A DNA stretch of 64,000 bases from Cupriavidus necator (GCF_013141915.1 NZ_SROX01000002.1:558001-622000), one strand, 5' to 3'. Counted from the stretch's first letter, positions 53,172 through 63,425 are shown. The notes: generated by a model from the letters alone, not told the origin. Made by a program: numbers and translations.

Positions 53172-54461
53172 ATGAAAACCGCATCCGCCCACAGCTTTCT
53201 GACCGGTGTCCAGTCCGGGCCTTCCACCGGCATGCGCCATGCCACCCTCTGTGCCCTGGCTGGCCTTGGCTTGGCCCTGTCGCTCCCCGGAGCAGCCAAG
53301 GCGCAGGGCGACACCATCGTCCTCGGCGCCGCGGTCTCGCTGACCGGCAAGTACTCCACCAATGGCAAGAACACGCAGGACGGCTACAACCTTGCCGTGA
53401 ACCGCATCAACGAGATGGGCGGCGTCAAGGTCGGAGGGAAGGCCTATCAGCTGAAGATCCTTTTCTACGACGACGAATCCACCTCGGCGCGCGGTGCGCA
53501 GCTGGCAGAGCGGCTGATCAGCCAGGACGGCGTCAAGTTCGTGCTGGGCCCCTACAGCTCGGGGCTCACCAAGGCGATGGCCCCGGTCACGGAGAAGTAC
53601 CGGATCCCGATGGTCGAGGGCAACGGCGCAGACCGCAACCTGTTCACGCAGGGCTACCGCTACATGTTCGCGGTGCTCAATACCTCTGACTACTATCTGC
53701 GCGCCGCCATCAACCTTGCCGCGGAGCAAGCGCAGCAGGCCGGCAAGTCACCGAAGACCCTGAAGGTGGCGATCGCCATCGAGAACGACAACTTCTCGCA
53801 GGACGTGCGCGACGGCGTGGCCGAGGACGCGAAACGCCTGGGCATGCAGGTGGTGATCGACGACAAGCTGCCGCCAGAGCTCAACGACATGTCGGTCACG
53901 CTGGCCAAGGTGAAGGCGCTCAAGCCCGACATCCTGGTGGTGTCCGGCCACGAGAAAGGCGCGGCGCTCGCGGTGCGCCAGGTGGCGGAGATGCGCATCG
54001 ACGTGCCGATGCTGGCGCTGACGCACTGCGACTCCGCGCAGATCATCGAGAAGTTCGGCAAGAGCGCGGAATTCGCCGTGTGCGGCTCGCAATGGGACCG
54101 CACGCTGAGCTACAAGGACCGCTGGTTCGGCACGGCCGACCAGTACGCGCAGCGCTTCGAGAAAGCGTTCCGCTATGACCCGCCCTACCAGGCGGCCGAA
54201 TCGAGCGCCGCGGTGCTGGCCTTCGCCGACGCCTTCGAGCGCGCCGGCTCGCTCGATACGGAAAAGGTCCGCCAGGCGCTTGCCGCCACCGACCTGATGA
54301 CGTTCTACGGCCCGCTCAAGTTCGACCAGAGCGGCAAGAACACTGCCAAGTCGATGGTGCTGTACCAGGTGCAGGACGGCAAGTTCAAGGTGGTGGCGCC
54401 GGGCAAGTGGGCATCGTCCAAGGTCATCTATCCGGCCCCCGCCTGGACCCAGCGCAAATAG
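53172..54461 (+). CDS. Branched-chain-type ABC transporter substrate-binding protein
   Basis: 429 residues. AGGAGG sits just before the chosen ATG. A long signal peptide precedes the likely cleavage site AKA-QG at residue 44. The mature part is a Leu/Ile/Val-binding-type Venus flytrap (GAAVSLTGKYSTNGKNTQDGYNLAVNRIN; YDDESTSARGAQLAERLI; GPYSSGLTKAMAPV). First gene of a five-gene transporter operon. Substrate could be amino acids or amides; the sequence does not tell. Confidence 0.88.
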   Translation: MKTASAHSFLTGVQSGPSTGMRHATLCALAGLGLALSLPGAAKAQGDTIVLGAAVSLTGKYSTNGKNTQDGYNLAVNRINEMGGVKVGGKAYQLKILFYDDESTSARGAQLAERLISQDGVKFVLGPYSSGLTKAMAPVTEKYRIPMVEGNGADRNLFTQGYRYMFAVLNTSDYYLRAAINLAAEQAQQAGKSPKTLKVAIAIENDNFSQDVRDGVAEDAKRLGMQVVIDDKLPPELNDMSVTLAKVKALKPDILVVSGHEKGAALAVRQVAEMRIDVPMLALTHCDSAQIIEKFGKSAEFAVCGSQWDRTLSYKDRWFGTADQYAQRFEKAFRYDPPYQAAESSAAVLAFADAFERAGSLDTEKVRQALAATDLMTFYGPLKFDQSGKNTAKSMVLYQVQDGKFKVVAPGKWASSKVIYPAPAWTQRK

Positions 54462-54485
54462 GGGCCGCGGCGCGGCCCGAAGCCC

Positions 54486-55382
54486 ATGACCGATCTCGCG
54501 GTGCTCGTCCAGAGTCCCGGGCTGAACCTGCAGCTCGTGATGGATGGCCTGCTGGCCGGCGCGATCTTCGCGCTGGCCGCCTATGGCATGGCGCTGGTCT
54601 GGGGCGTGATGAACCTGATCAACGTGGCTCAGGGCGAACTGGTGATGCTGGGCGGCTATATCGTGATCTGGCTGGTCGAAAAGGGCATGCCACCGCTGCT
54701 GGCGGTGCCGGTGGCCGCGGCGGCGATGTACTGGGTGGGCTGGGGACTCTATCGCATCGTCATCTTCCGGCTGGTCGAGCGCGATCTCTTTGTCTCGGTG
54801 CTGGCCACCTTCGGCCTGAGCATCGTGCTGCAGCAATTCGCCAACCTGGCATTCGGCGCCAATGTGCGCACACTCGATGCCGGGCTCGGCAGCCTGTTCC
54901 TGCCGGGCGGACTGGTGGTGCCGAAGATCAAGCTGCTGGCGTTCGTCGCAGCCCTGGCGCTGGGAGCCGGCCTGATGCTGTTCCTCAGGCATACCCGCCG
55001 CGGCCAGGCGATCCGGGCGACCGCCCAGAACGCGCGCGCCGCGCGCGTACTCGGGGTGGACGCCGATCGCATCTACGCCGCCACCTTCGCCCTCAATGCC
55101 GCCATCTGCGGCGCGGCTGGCGCCCTGGTGGCCATGACCTGGATCATCCACCCCTACCTGGGCCTCCCCTATACCGTGCGCGCCTTCATGATCGTGGTGG
55201 TGGCCGGGCTGGGCAGCATGCTGCCGGTGCTTGGCGCCGGGGCCGGGCTGGGCGTGGCCGAGAACTACGCCGGCTTCCTGCTCGGCACCGAATACCAGAC
55301 CGCCTTCCTCTACGCCCTGCTGGTGGCGATCCTGGTGAGCCGCAACCTGATGCTGCGCCGGCGGCGAGGCTATCTGCGATGA
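54486..55382 (+). CDS. livH: LivH-type permease
   Basis: 298 residues, about eight hydrophobic segments. GLLAGAIFALAAYGMALVWG, NLINVAQGELVMLGGY and GVDADRIYAATF are the LivH signature. Forms the inner-membrane channel with LivM. Starts 24 bp after the binding-protein gene and ends overlapping livM by four bases. Confidence 0.9.
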   Translation: MTDLAVLVQSPGLNLQLVMDGLLAGAIFALAAYGMALVWGVMNLINVAQGELVMLGGYIVIWLVEKGMPPLLAVPVAAAAMYWVGWGLYRIVIFRLVERDLFVSVLATFGLSIVLQQFANLAFGANVRTLDAGLGSLFLPGGLVVPKIKLLAFVAALALGAGLMLFLRHTRRGQAIRATAQNARAARVLGVDADRIYAATFALNAAICGAAGALVAMTWIIHPYLGLPYTVRAFMIVVVAGLGSMLPVLGAGAGLGVAENYAGFLLGTEYQTAFLYALLVAILVSRNLMLRRRRGYLR

Positions 55383-56401
55383 AGCCGCACGTGCGCGGCG
55401 CGCGCCGGCCCGAAGCGGAGGTCCCGGCCACGGCGGCCACCCCGGCGCTGTGGCTGGCGCTGCTTGCGGGCTGCCTGGTCGCGCTGGCAGCGCCGTGGCT
55501 GTTCACCGGCATCACCACGCAGCTGACCTTCCTCTGGCTGATGGTGCTGTTCGCGCTGACCTGGGATGTGATGGGCGGGCAGATGGGCTACAACTCCTTC
55601 GGCAATATCGTTTTCTTCGGCGTGGGCGCCTATGTCTGCGCGGTGGCGCAGCGCGACTTCGGGCTCGGTTATTTCGCCGGCCTCGCGGTGGGCACCGGCC
55701 TGGCGGCGCTGGCGGCGGTGGCAGCCGCGCTGGCGCTGGGGCCGGCCATGCTGGGCCTGCGCGGCCACTACTTCGCCATCGGCACGCTGGGCCTGGGCAT
55801 CGCCTGCGCCGATGCCGCCGCCGGCTGGGATTTCATCGGCGCGGGATCGGGCATGACGCTGCCACTGTTCCCGGGTGCCGCCGGCAGCCGCGAGCCGTTC
55901 TTCTACTACGCGATGCTGGTGCTGGCGGTGGCGACACTGCTGACGCTGCGCTGGCTCTATGCGCGCCCGTTCGGCCTCGCGCTCAATGCCATTCGCGACG
56001 ACGAGGACAAGGCCCAGGCGCTCGGCCTGCACACCACGCGCTACAAGATCGCGGCCTGGTGCCTGTGCGCCGTCTTCCTGGGCATGGCGGGCGCACTGAC
56101 GGGCAACCTGGTGGGCTTCATCGATCCGCGCGAGCTGGCCTTTGCCAGTGCCAGCTTCGGCGTGTGGATGGTGGTGATGGCCATCCTGGGCGGCAAGGGC
56201 ACGCTGTGGGGGCCGGTGCTCGGCGCCGCGCTGTTCCACCTCACCCAGGAGTTGTTCTGGACCTACCTATTGAACTGGCAGCGCGTTGCGCTGGGCGTCC
56301 TGATCGTGCTGATCGTGGTGCTGTTCCCGACCGGCATCATGGGCTGGCTGCACGAGTTCAGGGCGCACCGCCGGCGCTTGGGCGGGAGCGGCGCGCCATG
56401 A
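55379..56401 (+). CDS. livM: LivM-type permease
   Basis: 340 residues with about eight to ten membrane segments. NSFGNIVFFGVGAYVCA, LRGHYFAIGTLGLGIA and AIRDDEDKAQALG are LivM hallmarks. Overlaps livH by four bases (ATGA) and livG by four, indicating tight coupling. Confidence 0.9.
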   Translation: MKPHVRGARRPEAEVPATAATPALWLALLAGCLVALAAPWLFTGITTQLTFLWLMVLFALTWDVMGGQMGYNSFGNIVFFGVGAYVCAVAQRDFGLGYFAGLAVGTGLAALAAVAAALALGPAMLGLRGHYFAIGTLGLGIACADAAAGWDFIGAGSGMTLPLFPGAAGSREPFFYYAMLVLAVATLLTLRWLYARPFGLALNAIRDDEDKAQALGLHTTRYKIAAWCLCAVFLGMAGALTGNLVGFIDPRELAFASASFGVWMVVMAILGGKGTLWGPVLGAALFHLTQELFWTYLLNWQRVALGVLIVLIVVLFPTGIMGWLHEFRAHRRRLGGSGAP

Positions 56402-57144
56402 CCGACCTGCTTGCGGTGCGCGGCGTGACCAAGCGCTTTGGCGGGGTCGTCGCCAACCATGAGGTTTCCCTGCAGGTGCCGCGCGGCAGCATCGTGGGAC
56501 TGATCGGGCCAAACGGTTCGGGCAAGACAACCCTGTTCAATGCCATCGTCGGCTACCACCCCATCGACGGCGGCTCGATCTGCTTCGACGGGCACGAGAT
56601 CTCGCGCCTGCGCGTTGCCGAAATCGCGCGCCTGGGCCTCGTGCGCACATTCCAGCAGACCCGGGTGTTCGGCAAGATGAGCTGCCTGCAGAACCTGCTG
56701 GTCAGCGTGCCGCACAGCCACGAAGGACTCGCCGCGATGTGCACGCGGCAGCCGCCGGCGGTGGCGCAACGGGCCTGGCAGATCCTGCGCATGGCGGGCT
56801 TGCAGGACCACGCGGAACAGCGCGGCGCGGACCTGTCGTTCGGGCAGCAGAAGTTGCTGGAGATCTGCATGGCCCTGATGAACGAGCCCAGGCTGCTGCT
56901 GCTCGATGAGCCGACCGCCGGCGTGAACCCGGTGATGATCGACAGCCTGATCGCGCTGCTCACGGACATCAACGCGCGGCTCGGCATCACGCTGCTGGTG
57001 ATCGAACACAATATGCGGGTCATCATGCAGCTGGCCGGCCAGATCTTCTGCCTGGCGCATGGCGAGGTGCTGGCGCAGGGACCGCCGGCGCAGATCACGG
57101 CCAACCGCGCCGTGATCGAGGCCTACCTGGGAGGACAGCCATGA
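56398..57144 (+). CDS. livG: LivG-type ABC ATPase
   Basis: 248 residues. GPNGSGKTT at 37-45 (Walker A), LSFGQQKLLEI (signature, LSxGQ), LLLLDEPTAGVNP (Walker B) and IEHNM (H-loop). Powers the transporter with LivF. Confidence 0.92.
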   Translation: MTDLLAVRGVTKRFGGVVANHEVSLQVPRGSIVGLIGPNGSGKTTLFNAIVGYHPIDGGSICFDGHEISRLRVAEIARLGLVRTFQQTRVFGKMSCLQNLLVSVPHSHEGLAAMCTRQPPAVAQRAWQILRMAGLQDHAEQRGADLSFGQQKLLEICMALMNEPRLLLLDEPTAGVNPVMIDSLIALLTDINARLGITLLVIEHNMRVIMQLAGQIFCLAHGEVLAQGPPAQITANRAVIEAYLGGQP

Positions 57145-57983
57145 CCGCCACGCGCAGCGCGCACACGGCGGCACATTGGGGCGCCAGCGCGCCGGCCGCC
57201 ACGCTCGCCGCCGCCCTCTCGCGCCCCCGGCCCGGCGTCGCGCAACTGGAGCAACTGGCCGGCGGCACGCCGATGGTCGCCATGGACAACGTGGTCGCCG
57301 GCTATGGCGGCATGGAGATCCTGCACGGCTTCAGCCTGCGCGTGGCGCGCGGCGGCTCGCTGTGCCTGATCGGCCCGAATGGCGCGGGCAAGTCGACGGT
57401 GCTGCGCGCCATCTACGGGCTGGCCCGGGTCATGTCGGGGACCATCGCCGTGGCAGGCGCGCAGGTGGTTCACCTGCACGCCGAGCAGAAGCTGCGGCAG
57501 GCAGGCGTGGCCTATGTGCTGCAGGAGAGTTCGATCTTCCCCGACATGACGGTCGAGGAAAACCTGCTGATGGGCGGCTACCTGATGCCGCACCCACGGG
57601 ACGCGGCCGCGGCTGCCGAGCGCATCTTCCGGCAGCATGGTGTGCTGGCGCAACGGCGCGGCCAGCGCGCCAGCGTGCTCTCGGGCGGGGAGCGCCGGCT
57701 GCTGGAAATCTTGCGCGCGCTGATGATGGATCCGGCCGTGCTGCTGGTGGACGAGCCCTCGATCGGGCTGGAGCCTCGCTATATCGACCTGGTGTTTGAA
57801 CTCCTTGGCCAGCTGCAGCACGAGGCGGGCAAGACCATCATCCTGGTCGAGCAGAACGCCCGCAAAGGACTGGCATTCGCCGACCTCGGCTATGTCCTGG
57901 TGGCCGGGCAGCTGGCCATGGCCGGAACCGGTGGCGAACTGAGCGCGGATCCGGAGGTCGGGCGGCTGTTTCTCGGCGCATGA
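57141..57983 (+). CDS. livF: LivF-type ABC ATPase
   Basis: 280 residues. GPNGAGKST near residue 80, LSGGERRLLEI, LLVDEPSIGLEP and VEQN. About 45 N-terminal residues before MVAMDNVVAGYGG are an extra Ala-rich stretch that LivF proteins usually lack; the true start may be that inner Met, though the four-base overlap with livG favours the outer one. Operon end; cca converges 79 bp away. Confidence 0.9.
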   Translation: MTATRSAHTAAHWGASAPAATLAAALSRPRPGVAQLEQLAGGTPMVAMDNVVAGYGGMEILHGFSLRVARGGSLCLIGPNGAGKSTVLRAIYGLARVMSGTIAVAGAQVVHLHAEQKLRQAGVAYVLQESSIFPDMTVEENLLMGGYLMPHPRDAAAAAERIFRQHGVLAQRRGQRASVLSGGERRLLEILRALMMDPAVLLVDEPSIGLEPRYIDLVFELLGQLQHEAGKTIILVEQNARKGLAFADLGYVLVAGQLAMAGTGGELSADPEVGRLFLGA

Positions 57984-58062
57984 CGGCGCATGACGCTGCA
58001 TTATGCAGGTCTGCCAACGCCGATCCTCTACAGCGACCCGGCGGTGGCGCGAGGCATCCTGC

Positions 58063-59298
58063 CTAGCTGCCGAGCCGCTGCGCCACCGCGGCCACGCGCG
58101 CCGCATGAATGCGGTCGCGGATCTGGCTGACATCGTCGCCACAGGCGTGCGCGATGGCGCCGGCATCGACAGCCGCCGCGGCGTCCAGCGCCGCCAGCAG
58201 GCGCGCCGCCTGCGGATACGCACTCGCTTCAAAGCCCTTGCGCCCGCGCTTGTCGGCTTCACACGCCTGCAGTGCCTGGGCGAAGCGCCCGGGCTTGCGC
58301 AGCGCATCGCAACGCTCCAGCAGCCGCATCACGGCGGCCGCGCCGAACTCCAGCGAGCGGTGGATATTGCCGTGCTCGCGCGCCACCACCACCGCCAGGT
58401 CGCGGCAATCGTTGGGCACGCGCAGCCGCGCGCAGACGGCTTCCAGCAGCCTGACGCTGCGCATCTCGTGGCCGATATGGCGCGGCAGCACGTCTTCGGG
58501 CGTGGTGCCCTTGCCCAGGTCATGCACCAGCGCGGCAAAGCGCACCGGCAGCGGCGCACCCAGCGCCGCGGCACAGTCGATCACCATCATCACGTGCACG
58601 CCGGTATCGACCTCGGGGTGGAAGTCGGCGCGCTGCGGCACGCCCCACAACCGCTCCAGCTCGGGCAGCAGCCGCGCCAGCGCGCCGCACTCGCGCAGCA
58701 CCTCGAACATGCGCGACGGCCGGGCCTCCATCAGCCCGCGCGCCAGCTCCTGCCACACGCGCTCGGGCACCAGCGCGTCGACCTCGCCGGCGGCGACCAT
58801 CTCGCGCATCAGGCGCAGGGTCTCGGCGGCGACGTTGAAGTCATGGAAGCGCGCGGCAAAGCGCGCCAGCCGCAGGATGCGCACCGGGTCTTCGGCAAAG
58901 GCGTCGGAGACATGGCGGAACAGGCGCGCGGCCAGGTCGCGCTGGCCGCCGTGCGGATCGATCACCGGGCCGGTCAGGTTGCCGTCGGCATCGACCGCGC
59001 GCGCCATGGCGTTGATGGTCAGGTCGCGCCGGACCAGGTCGTCTTCCAGCGTGACATCGGGCTCGCAGTAGAAGGCAAAGCCCTTGTAGCCCATCGCGGT
59101 CTTGCGCTCGGTGCGCGCCAGCGCGTACTCCTCCTGCGTGCGCGGATGCAGGAATACCGGGAAATCCTTGCCCACCGGGCGATAGCCGGCGGCTTCCATC
59201 TCGGCCGGGGTCGCGCCAACGACCACGTAGTCGCGGTCCTGGCTGGGCTTGCCCAGCAGTTCGTCGCGGATTGCGCCGCCCACGGCATACACCTGCAT
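58063..59298 (-). CDS. cca: Multifunctional CCA tRNA nucleotidyltransferase
   Basis: 411 residues. GGAIRDELLG and DRDYVVVG (Asp21, Asp23) form the polymerase-beta-type active site. RRDLTINAMA, DPVRILRLARFAARF and the HD motif in ALVHDLGKG follow; the HD domain marks the multifunctional (phosphohydrolase) form of proteobacteria. It adds or repairs the 3' CCA of tRNAs. Convergent with the liv operon. Confidence 0.95.
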   Translation of the reverse strand: MQVYAVGGAIRDELLGKPSQDRDYVVVGATPAEMEAAGYRPVGKDFPVFLHPRTQEEYALARTERKTAMGYKGFAFYCEPDVTLEDDLVRRDLTINAMARAVDADGNLTGPVIDPHGGQRDLAARLFRHVSDAFAEDPVRILRLARFAARFHDFNVAAETLRLMREMVAAGEVDALVPERVWQELARGLMEARPSRMFEVLRECGALARLLPELERLWGVPQRADFHPEVDTGVHVMMVIDCAAALGAPLPVRFAALVHDLGKGTTPEDVLPRHIGHEMRSVRLLEAVCARLRVPNDCRDLAVVVAREHGNIHRSLEFGAAAVMRLLERCDALRKPGRFAQALQACEADKRGRKGFEASAYPQAARLLAALDAAAAVDAGAIAHACGDDVSQIRDRIHAARVAAVAQRLGS

Positions 59299-59353
59299 CG
59301 TTATGGCCTTTCATGCGCCGGCACGGGGCAGTCGCCCGGTGCCGGCGCGATTG

Positions 59354-60052
59354 CTAGTGGTTGACGATGATCGCATCGGCGCGGTCCGGGGCCACGCGGT
59401 ACGGCTCGTCGTCGGCCAGGAAGTCGCGTTCCTCGCGCGCGCCGGCAATCCATTGCTGCATCGCCGGCAGCCCCAGCATGAAATCGGCATAGGCCTTGGC
59501 GTCTGCGGTCTCGTCCGGCAGGTGGATGCCGTATGTGGCGAAGCGGCTCACCACCGGCGCGTAGAACGCGTCGGCGACGGTGAACGTGCCGAACAGGAAC
59601 GGCCCGCGCGCGCCGTGCTGCTTGCGCAGCCCGTCCCAGATCGCGGCGATCCGCTCCACCTCGCGCTGCACCGCCACGTTCCAGCCGCGCCCGGGCAGCA
59701 CCGCGGTCACGTTCATCGGCAGCTGGTTGCGCACGTTGCCGAAGCCGGAGTGCATCTCGGCGCAGACCGCGCGCGCCACCGCGCGCTCGGCCGGGTCGGT
59801 GGGCCACAGCTGCTGCTCGGGGAAGCGCTCGGCCACGTATTCGGAGATCGCCAGCGAATCCCACACGGTGACGTCGCCGTCGACCAGCACCGGCACCTTG
59901 CCCGCGGGCGAGTAGCGGGCAATCTCGGCGGCGAAGCTGCCGGTGAACAGGCGCACCTGCACTTCCTCGAAATCAATGCCGGCCTGGCGCAGCAGCAGCC
60001 AGGGGCGCAGCGACCAGGAGGAATAGTTCTTATTGCCGATGACGAGCTTCAT
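59354..60052 (-). CDS. Glutathione S-transferase family protein
   Basis: 232 residues. The N-terminal thioredoxin fold has KLVIGNKNYSSWSLRPWLLL with SSWS as the usual GSH-contact region and KVPVLVDGD with the cis-Pro; the C-terminal domain is helical. AAGGA lies before the ATG. Substrate unknown. It lies upstream of cca, 56 bp apart, on the same strand. Confidence 0.88.
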   Translation of the reverse strand: MKLVIGNKNYSSWSLRPWLLLRQAGIDFEEVQVRLFTGSFAAEIARYSPAGKVPVLVDGDVTVWDSLAISEYVAERFPEQQLWPTDPAERAVARAVCAEMHSGFGNVRNQLPMNVTAVLPGRGWNVAVQREVERIAAIWDGLRKQHGARGPFLFGTFTVADAFYAPVVSRFATYGIHLPDETADAKAYADFMLGLPAMQQWIAGAREERDFLADDEPYRVAPDRADAIIVNH

Positions 60053-60250
60053 CGTGGGGTCCTTGGGGGAGGAAACGGAAGGGAGAGGCGGCACGGTCGC
60101 GGGGCGCGACCCATGCGCTGGGCCCGCGGGACGGCGTGGCCGGCGCGCGCCCGACCTGTCATTTTGCCAGCGCGGCAGCCCACGTCAAAGTGAATTGCGC
60201 TCGCAACCGATATGAAATCCGGTCACATAGCCCGCGCCGTTGACTGCGTC

Positions 60251-61273
60251 TCAGCGGTGCACGCTGGCGCGCATGTGGGTCAGCGCGGCATCGCGGTTGC
60301 GCCCGGACAGCGCGTCGGTCATGACCGACTCCAGGTGCACGGGCTGCAGGTTCAGTTCGGGCGCCATCGGGCGCTCCAGCACATTGTCGAGCTGCATCGA
60401 ATCGAGGTTGTCGCGCGACAGCAGCGGTTGGCCCGGCATATGCTCCATGACCGCGGCCTGCACCCGCGCCAGCGCATCGGGCAGCGCGATCACCGGGCGC
60501 GGATGGCCCGAGGCGCGCCCGGCAAAGCGCACCAGCTCTTCCAGCGTATAGACCTGCGGCCCGCCGAGCTCATAACCGTGGCCGATGGTGGCCGGATTCA
60601 CCATGGCGTTCAGGTAGGCCTGCACCACGTCCTGCACGAACACCGGCTGGAAGCGGGCATGCGCGCACGCCAGCGGCACCACCGGCGCCAGCTGCTGCAT
60701 GTGGGCAAACAGGTTCAGGAAATGGTCGTCGGGGCCGAACACCACCGAGGGCCGGAAGATGGTCCAGTCGAGCCCGCTGGCGCGCACGATACGCTCGCCG
60801 TCGCCCTTGCTGCGCAGGTACATCGACGGTCCGTTGCTGTCGGCGCCGAGCGCGCTCATATGCAACAGCCGGCGTACCCCCGTGGACAGGCATGACGCCA
60901 CAATCTGCCGCACCAGTTCCACATGCGCGCTGGCAAAGGCCTCGCCGTAGGGCTCGCCGCGCTCGCCATGCAGCACGCCCACCAGGTTGACGACGATGCC
61001 GTCCACGCCAAGCGAGCCGATCGCGTCGTCCAGCGCGGCATTGTCGGCCAGGCCCAGCTCCACCACCTCGACGCGCGGCAGTAACAGCAGGTGCTGCGCA
61101 TGCTCGACATTGCGGCTGCCGACCACGATGCGATCGGGTGCAATCGGGGAATCTGGGTTGGCGCCGGGCTCCAGCGGCGCGCCGGAGGCCGAGGCGGCGC
61201 CGGCCAGGCGCGAGACGAGATGGCTGCCGATGAAGCCGGCGCCACCAATGACGAGGACGTTGCTGGTCTGCAT
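60251..61273 (-). CDS. NAD-dependent epimerase-like, NDUFA9-like (atypical SDR)
   Basis: 340 residues, dinucleotide fold IGGAGFIGSHL near the N-terminus and VFVQDVV late, with the layout of complex I subunit NDUFA9-like bacterial proteins, which have lost the standard Y-x-x-x-K site. YLRSKGDGERIVRASGLDWTIFRPSVVFGPDD is the family core. Probably binds NADP(H); a role in quinone biosynthesis or envelope is possible. It follows the lytic transglycosylase gene on the same strand. Confidence 0.8.
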   Translation of the reverse strand: MQTSNVLVIGGAGFIGSHLVSRLAGAASASGAPLEPGANPDSPIAPDRIVVGSRNVEHAQHLLLLPRVEVVELGLADNAALDDAIGSLGVDGIVVNLVGVLHGERGEPYGEAFASAHVELVRQIVASCLSTGVRRLLHMSALGADSNGPSMYLRSKGDGERIVRASGLDWTIFRPSVVFGPDDHFLNLFAHMQQLAPVVPLACAHARFQPVFVQDVVQAYLNAMVNPATIGHGYELGGPQVYTLEELVRFAGRASGHPRPVIALPDALARVQAAVMEHMPGQPLLSRDNLDSMQLDNVLERPMAPELNLQPVHLESVMTDALSGRNRDAALTHMRASVHR

Positions 61274-61367
61274 GATGCCTCCGTGCCGGGAAAATCTGCC
61301 CGCCGGGCGATGCCGGCAGGCCCGTCTTGCCCGCCCTGACGGGGTCAAAGGGCGGAAAGAGACGACT

Positions 61368-63320
61368 TCAGGGCAGGCTGGTGGTAGTCACCGCCGACGG
61401 CGTGACCGTGCCCAGGCGCGACTTCAGCGACTGCGGCCGGCCACTCATCAATGCAGCATAGTACGTAGCGTTGGAAAGCACATTCTTCACATAGCCGCGC
61501 GTTTCACTGAACGGAATGGTCTCTGCAAAGATCGCGCCTTCCACCGGCCGCGCCAGCGTGCTGCGCCAGGCCTTGGGCCGGCCCGGGCCGGCGTTGTACG
61601 CGGCCGAGGCCAGCGTCCAGGAGCTGTCCAGGTCGGTCAGCACCATGTTCAGGTAGTTGGTGCCGAGCTGGATGTTGACGGTGGGATCGGCCATCATCGA
61701 CGGCGAAAAGTCGCTCATGCCGATCTTGCGCGCCACGTACCTGGCCGTGGCCGGCATCACCTGCATCAGCCCATGGGCCCCGGCCGACGAGCGCGCATTC
61801 ATGATGAAGCGCGACTCCTGGCGGATCAGGCCGTACACCCATGACATGTCCAGGCCGACCTCGTCGGTGGCGCGCTGCATGATGTCGCGGTACGGCATCA
61901 GGAAGCGCAGCGTGAAGTCATGCTCGTTGCGGGTGCGGTCGGCGGAGTTGACGGTGCGGTCCAGCAACTCGAGGCGGCGCGCATATTCGGCCGCGGCCAG
62001 CAGCTCGCGGTCGCTCATGTTGCGCAGCTCCCAGTTCCACTCGCGGTTGCCCTCGAAGCGCAGGTTCATGGCGTAGAACTTCTGCGCGCGCTGAAAACCG
62101 GGGCGCGCGCGCATCGCCATGGCCTCGGCATCGCTGACGGTGGTGCGCGCCGGCAGCGTGATGCGGTTGCCCAGCTCCTCGCTGGCCAGCTGGCCGTAGA
62201 AATTGAACTGGCCGGCAATCTGCTGGAAGTTCTGCTGGGCCTCGGTGTCGCGGCCGTCGGCCTTGAGCGCGCGGCCATACCAGTAGATCCACGCCGGGTC
62301 CTTGGCGCGCAGTTCCGGGCGCATCAGCTCGACCGCCTGGCGCACCTGCTTCCAGTCGCCCTGGCGCAGCGCGGCGCGCACGCGCCATTCCTGCGTGTCG
62401 TCGGACAGCCACTGGTTGCCGCCCAGGTCCATCTGGCGGCGGTAGTAGCCGGCCGCCTCGGGCAACAGCTTCTTGGCCGCGAACTGGCCAATCACGCCCC
62501 AGGCCGCGCCCTGCTCGTCGCGCGACAGCGCGCCCTGGGCAGTGGCCAGATACGCCGCCGCCTGCGACGGGTCGGCGCGCGCCATCTTGACGATGGTCGC
62601 CAGGGTATCGCCGTCCACGCGCGCGTCGGGTAGCAGCGCGGCGATCTTGCCGGCCAGCGTGAGGTAGTTCTGCTCCAGCGCCAGGCGCGCCTGGAAGGCC
62701 ACGTCGCTGCGCTGGATCTGCTGGCTCTGCGCCAGGTAGCCGATCAGGTCGACACAGCCCTCGCCGTAGTACCTGGGATCGCTCAGCACGTTGCGCGCAT
62801 CGGCGGCCACGTTCTGGCCCTTGAGCGCGCGCGACAGCAGCGCATAGCACTCGACCTGGGTATCGTCCTTGAGCGCGAACTGCGGATACTCGACGTCGAA
62901 ATTGGCCCAGTCGCGCTTCTTGCCCAGCACCAGCAGCCAGTCATTGCGCATGCGGTCGGCGATCGCGTCGCCCTTGTAGCGCTGCAGGAATACGCGTACC
63001 TGGTCGTCCGGCGCATCGATGCGGGCCAGGCCGCTGGCGTCGAACAGCTGCGGCTTGATGCGGAAGTACTCGACATAGGACGGCACCGGGTAATCCACCA
63101 GCGTGGCCGAGATCGCGTAGGCGCGTTCGACGTCGTTCTTGCGCGCGGCTTCGCGCAGCGCGGTGAAGGCCTCGTCGGGATCGCTGGGGATCACCGTCGA
63201 CGGCGCGCGCGACACTGCCTGCGGGCGCTTCTGTGCGTGGACCGGCGTGACAAGCAATGCACATGCAAGGGCGATCCAGGCGGCCCGCCCTGCACGCTGC
63301 AGATATACTCCCTTCAGCAT
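61368..63320 (-). CDS. Soluble lytic transglycosylase (Slt family)
   Basis: 650 residues. A signal peptide cleaves near VHA-Q (residue 29). Residues about 40-480 form the alpha-superhelical U/L domains and the catalytic SLT domain follows from about 490: LIRQESRF (Glu acid near 500), GAHGLMQVMPATA, QLGTNYL and AYNAGPGR. It cleaves peptidoglycan between MurNAc and GlcNAc with anhydro product formation in the periplasm. Divergent from the folate cyclo-ligase gene. Confidence 0.93.
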   Translation of the reverse strand: MLKGVYLQRAGRAAWIALACALLVTPVHAQKRPQAVSRAPSTVIPSDPDEAFTALREAARKNDVERAYAISATLVDYPVPSYVEYFRIKPQLFDASGLARIDAPDDQVRVFLQRYKGDAIADRMRNDWLLVLGKKRDWANFDVEYPQFALKDDTQVECYALLSRALKGQNVAADARNVLSDPRYYGEGCVDLIGYLAQSQQIQRSDVAFQARLALEQNYLTLAGKIAALLPDARVDGDTLATIVKMARADPSQAAAYLATAQGALSRDEQGAAWGVIGQFAAKKLLPEAAGYYRRQMDLGGNQWLSDDTQEWRVRAALRQGDWKQVRQAVELMRPELRAKDPAWIYWYGRALKADGRDTEAQQNFQQIAGQFNFYGQLASEELGNRITLPARTTVSDAEAMAMRARPGFQRAQKFYAMNLRFEGNREWNWELRNMSDRELLAAAEYARRLELLDRTVNSADRTRNEHDFTLRFLMPYRDIMQRATDEVGLDMSWVYGLIRQESRFIMNARSSAGAHGLMQVMPATARYVARKIGMSDFSPSMMADPTVNIQLGTNYLNMVLTDLDSSWTLASAAYNAGPGRPKAWRSTLARPVEGAIFAETIPFSETRGYVKNVLSNATYYAALMSGRPQSLKSRLGTVTPSAVTTTSLP

Positions 63321-63425
63321 TCTTCTTCCTTGTCGATGACGGCGGCGCCCGGCGCCTGCACCAGTGTGCCAAAAGCCGCGGCTTCGCCGTCCGTGTTGGT
63401 TCGGACGAGGGCATTATCCCACGCC

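Noticed and set aside
51614-55151. Long minus-strand open frames opposite the methyltransferase and Liv genes
   Set aside because: They are antisense to clearly conserved proteins, a usual effect of high GC; composition is Arg/His/Gln-rich and not protein-like.
58003-59364. Long plus-strand frame opposite cca
   Set aside because: cca has all family motifs on the minus strand; the plus frame is its shadow.
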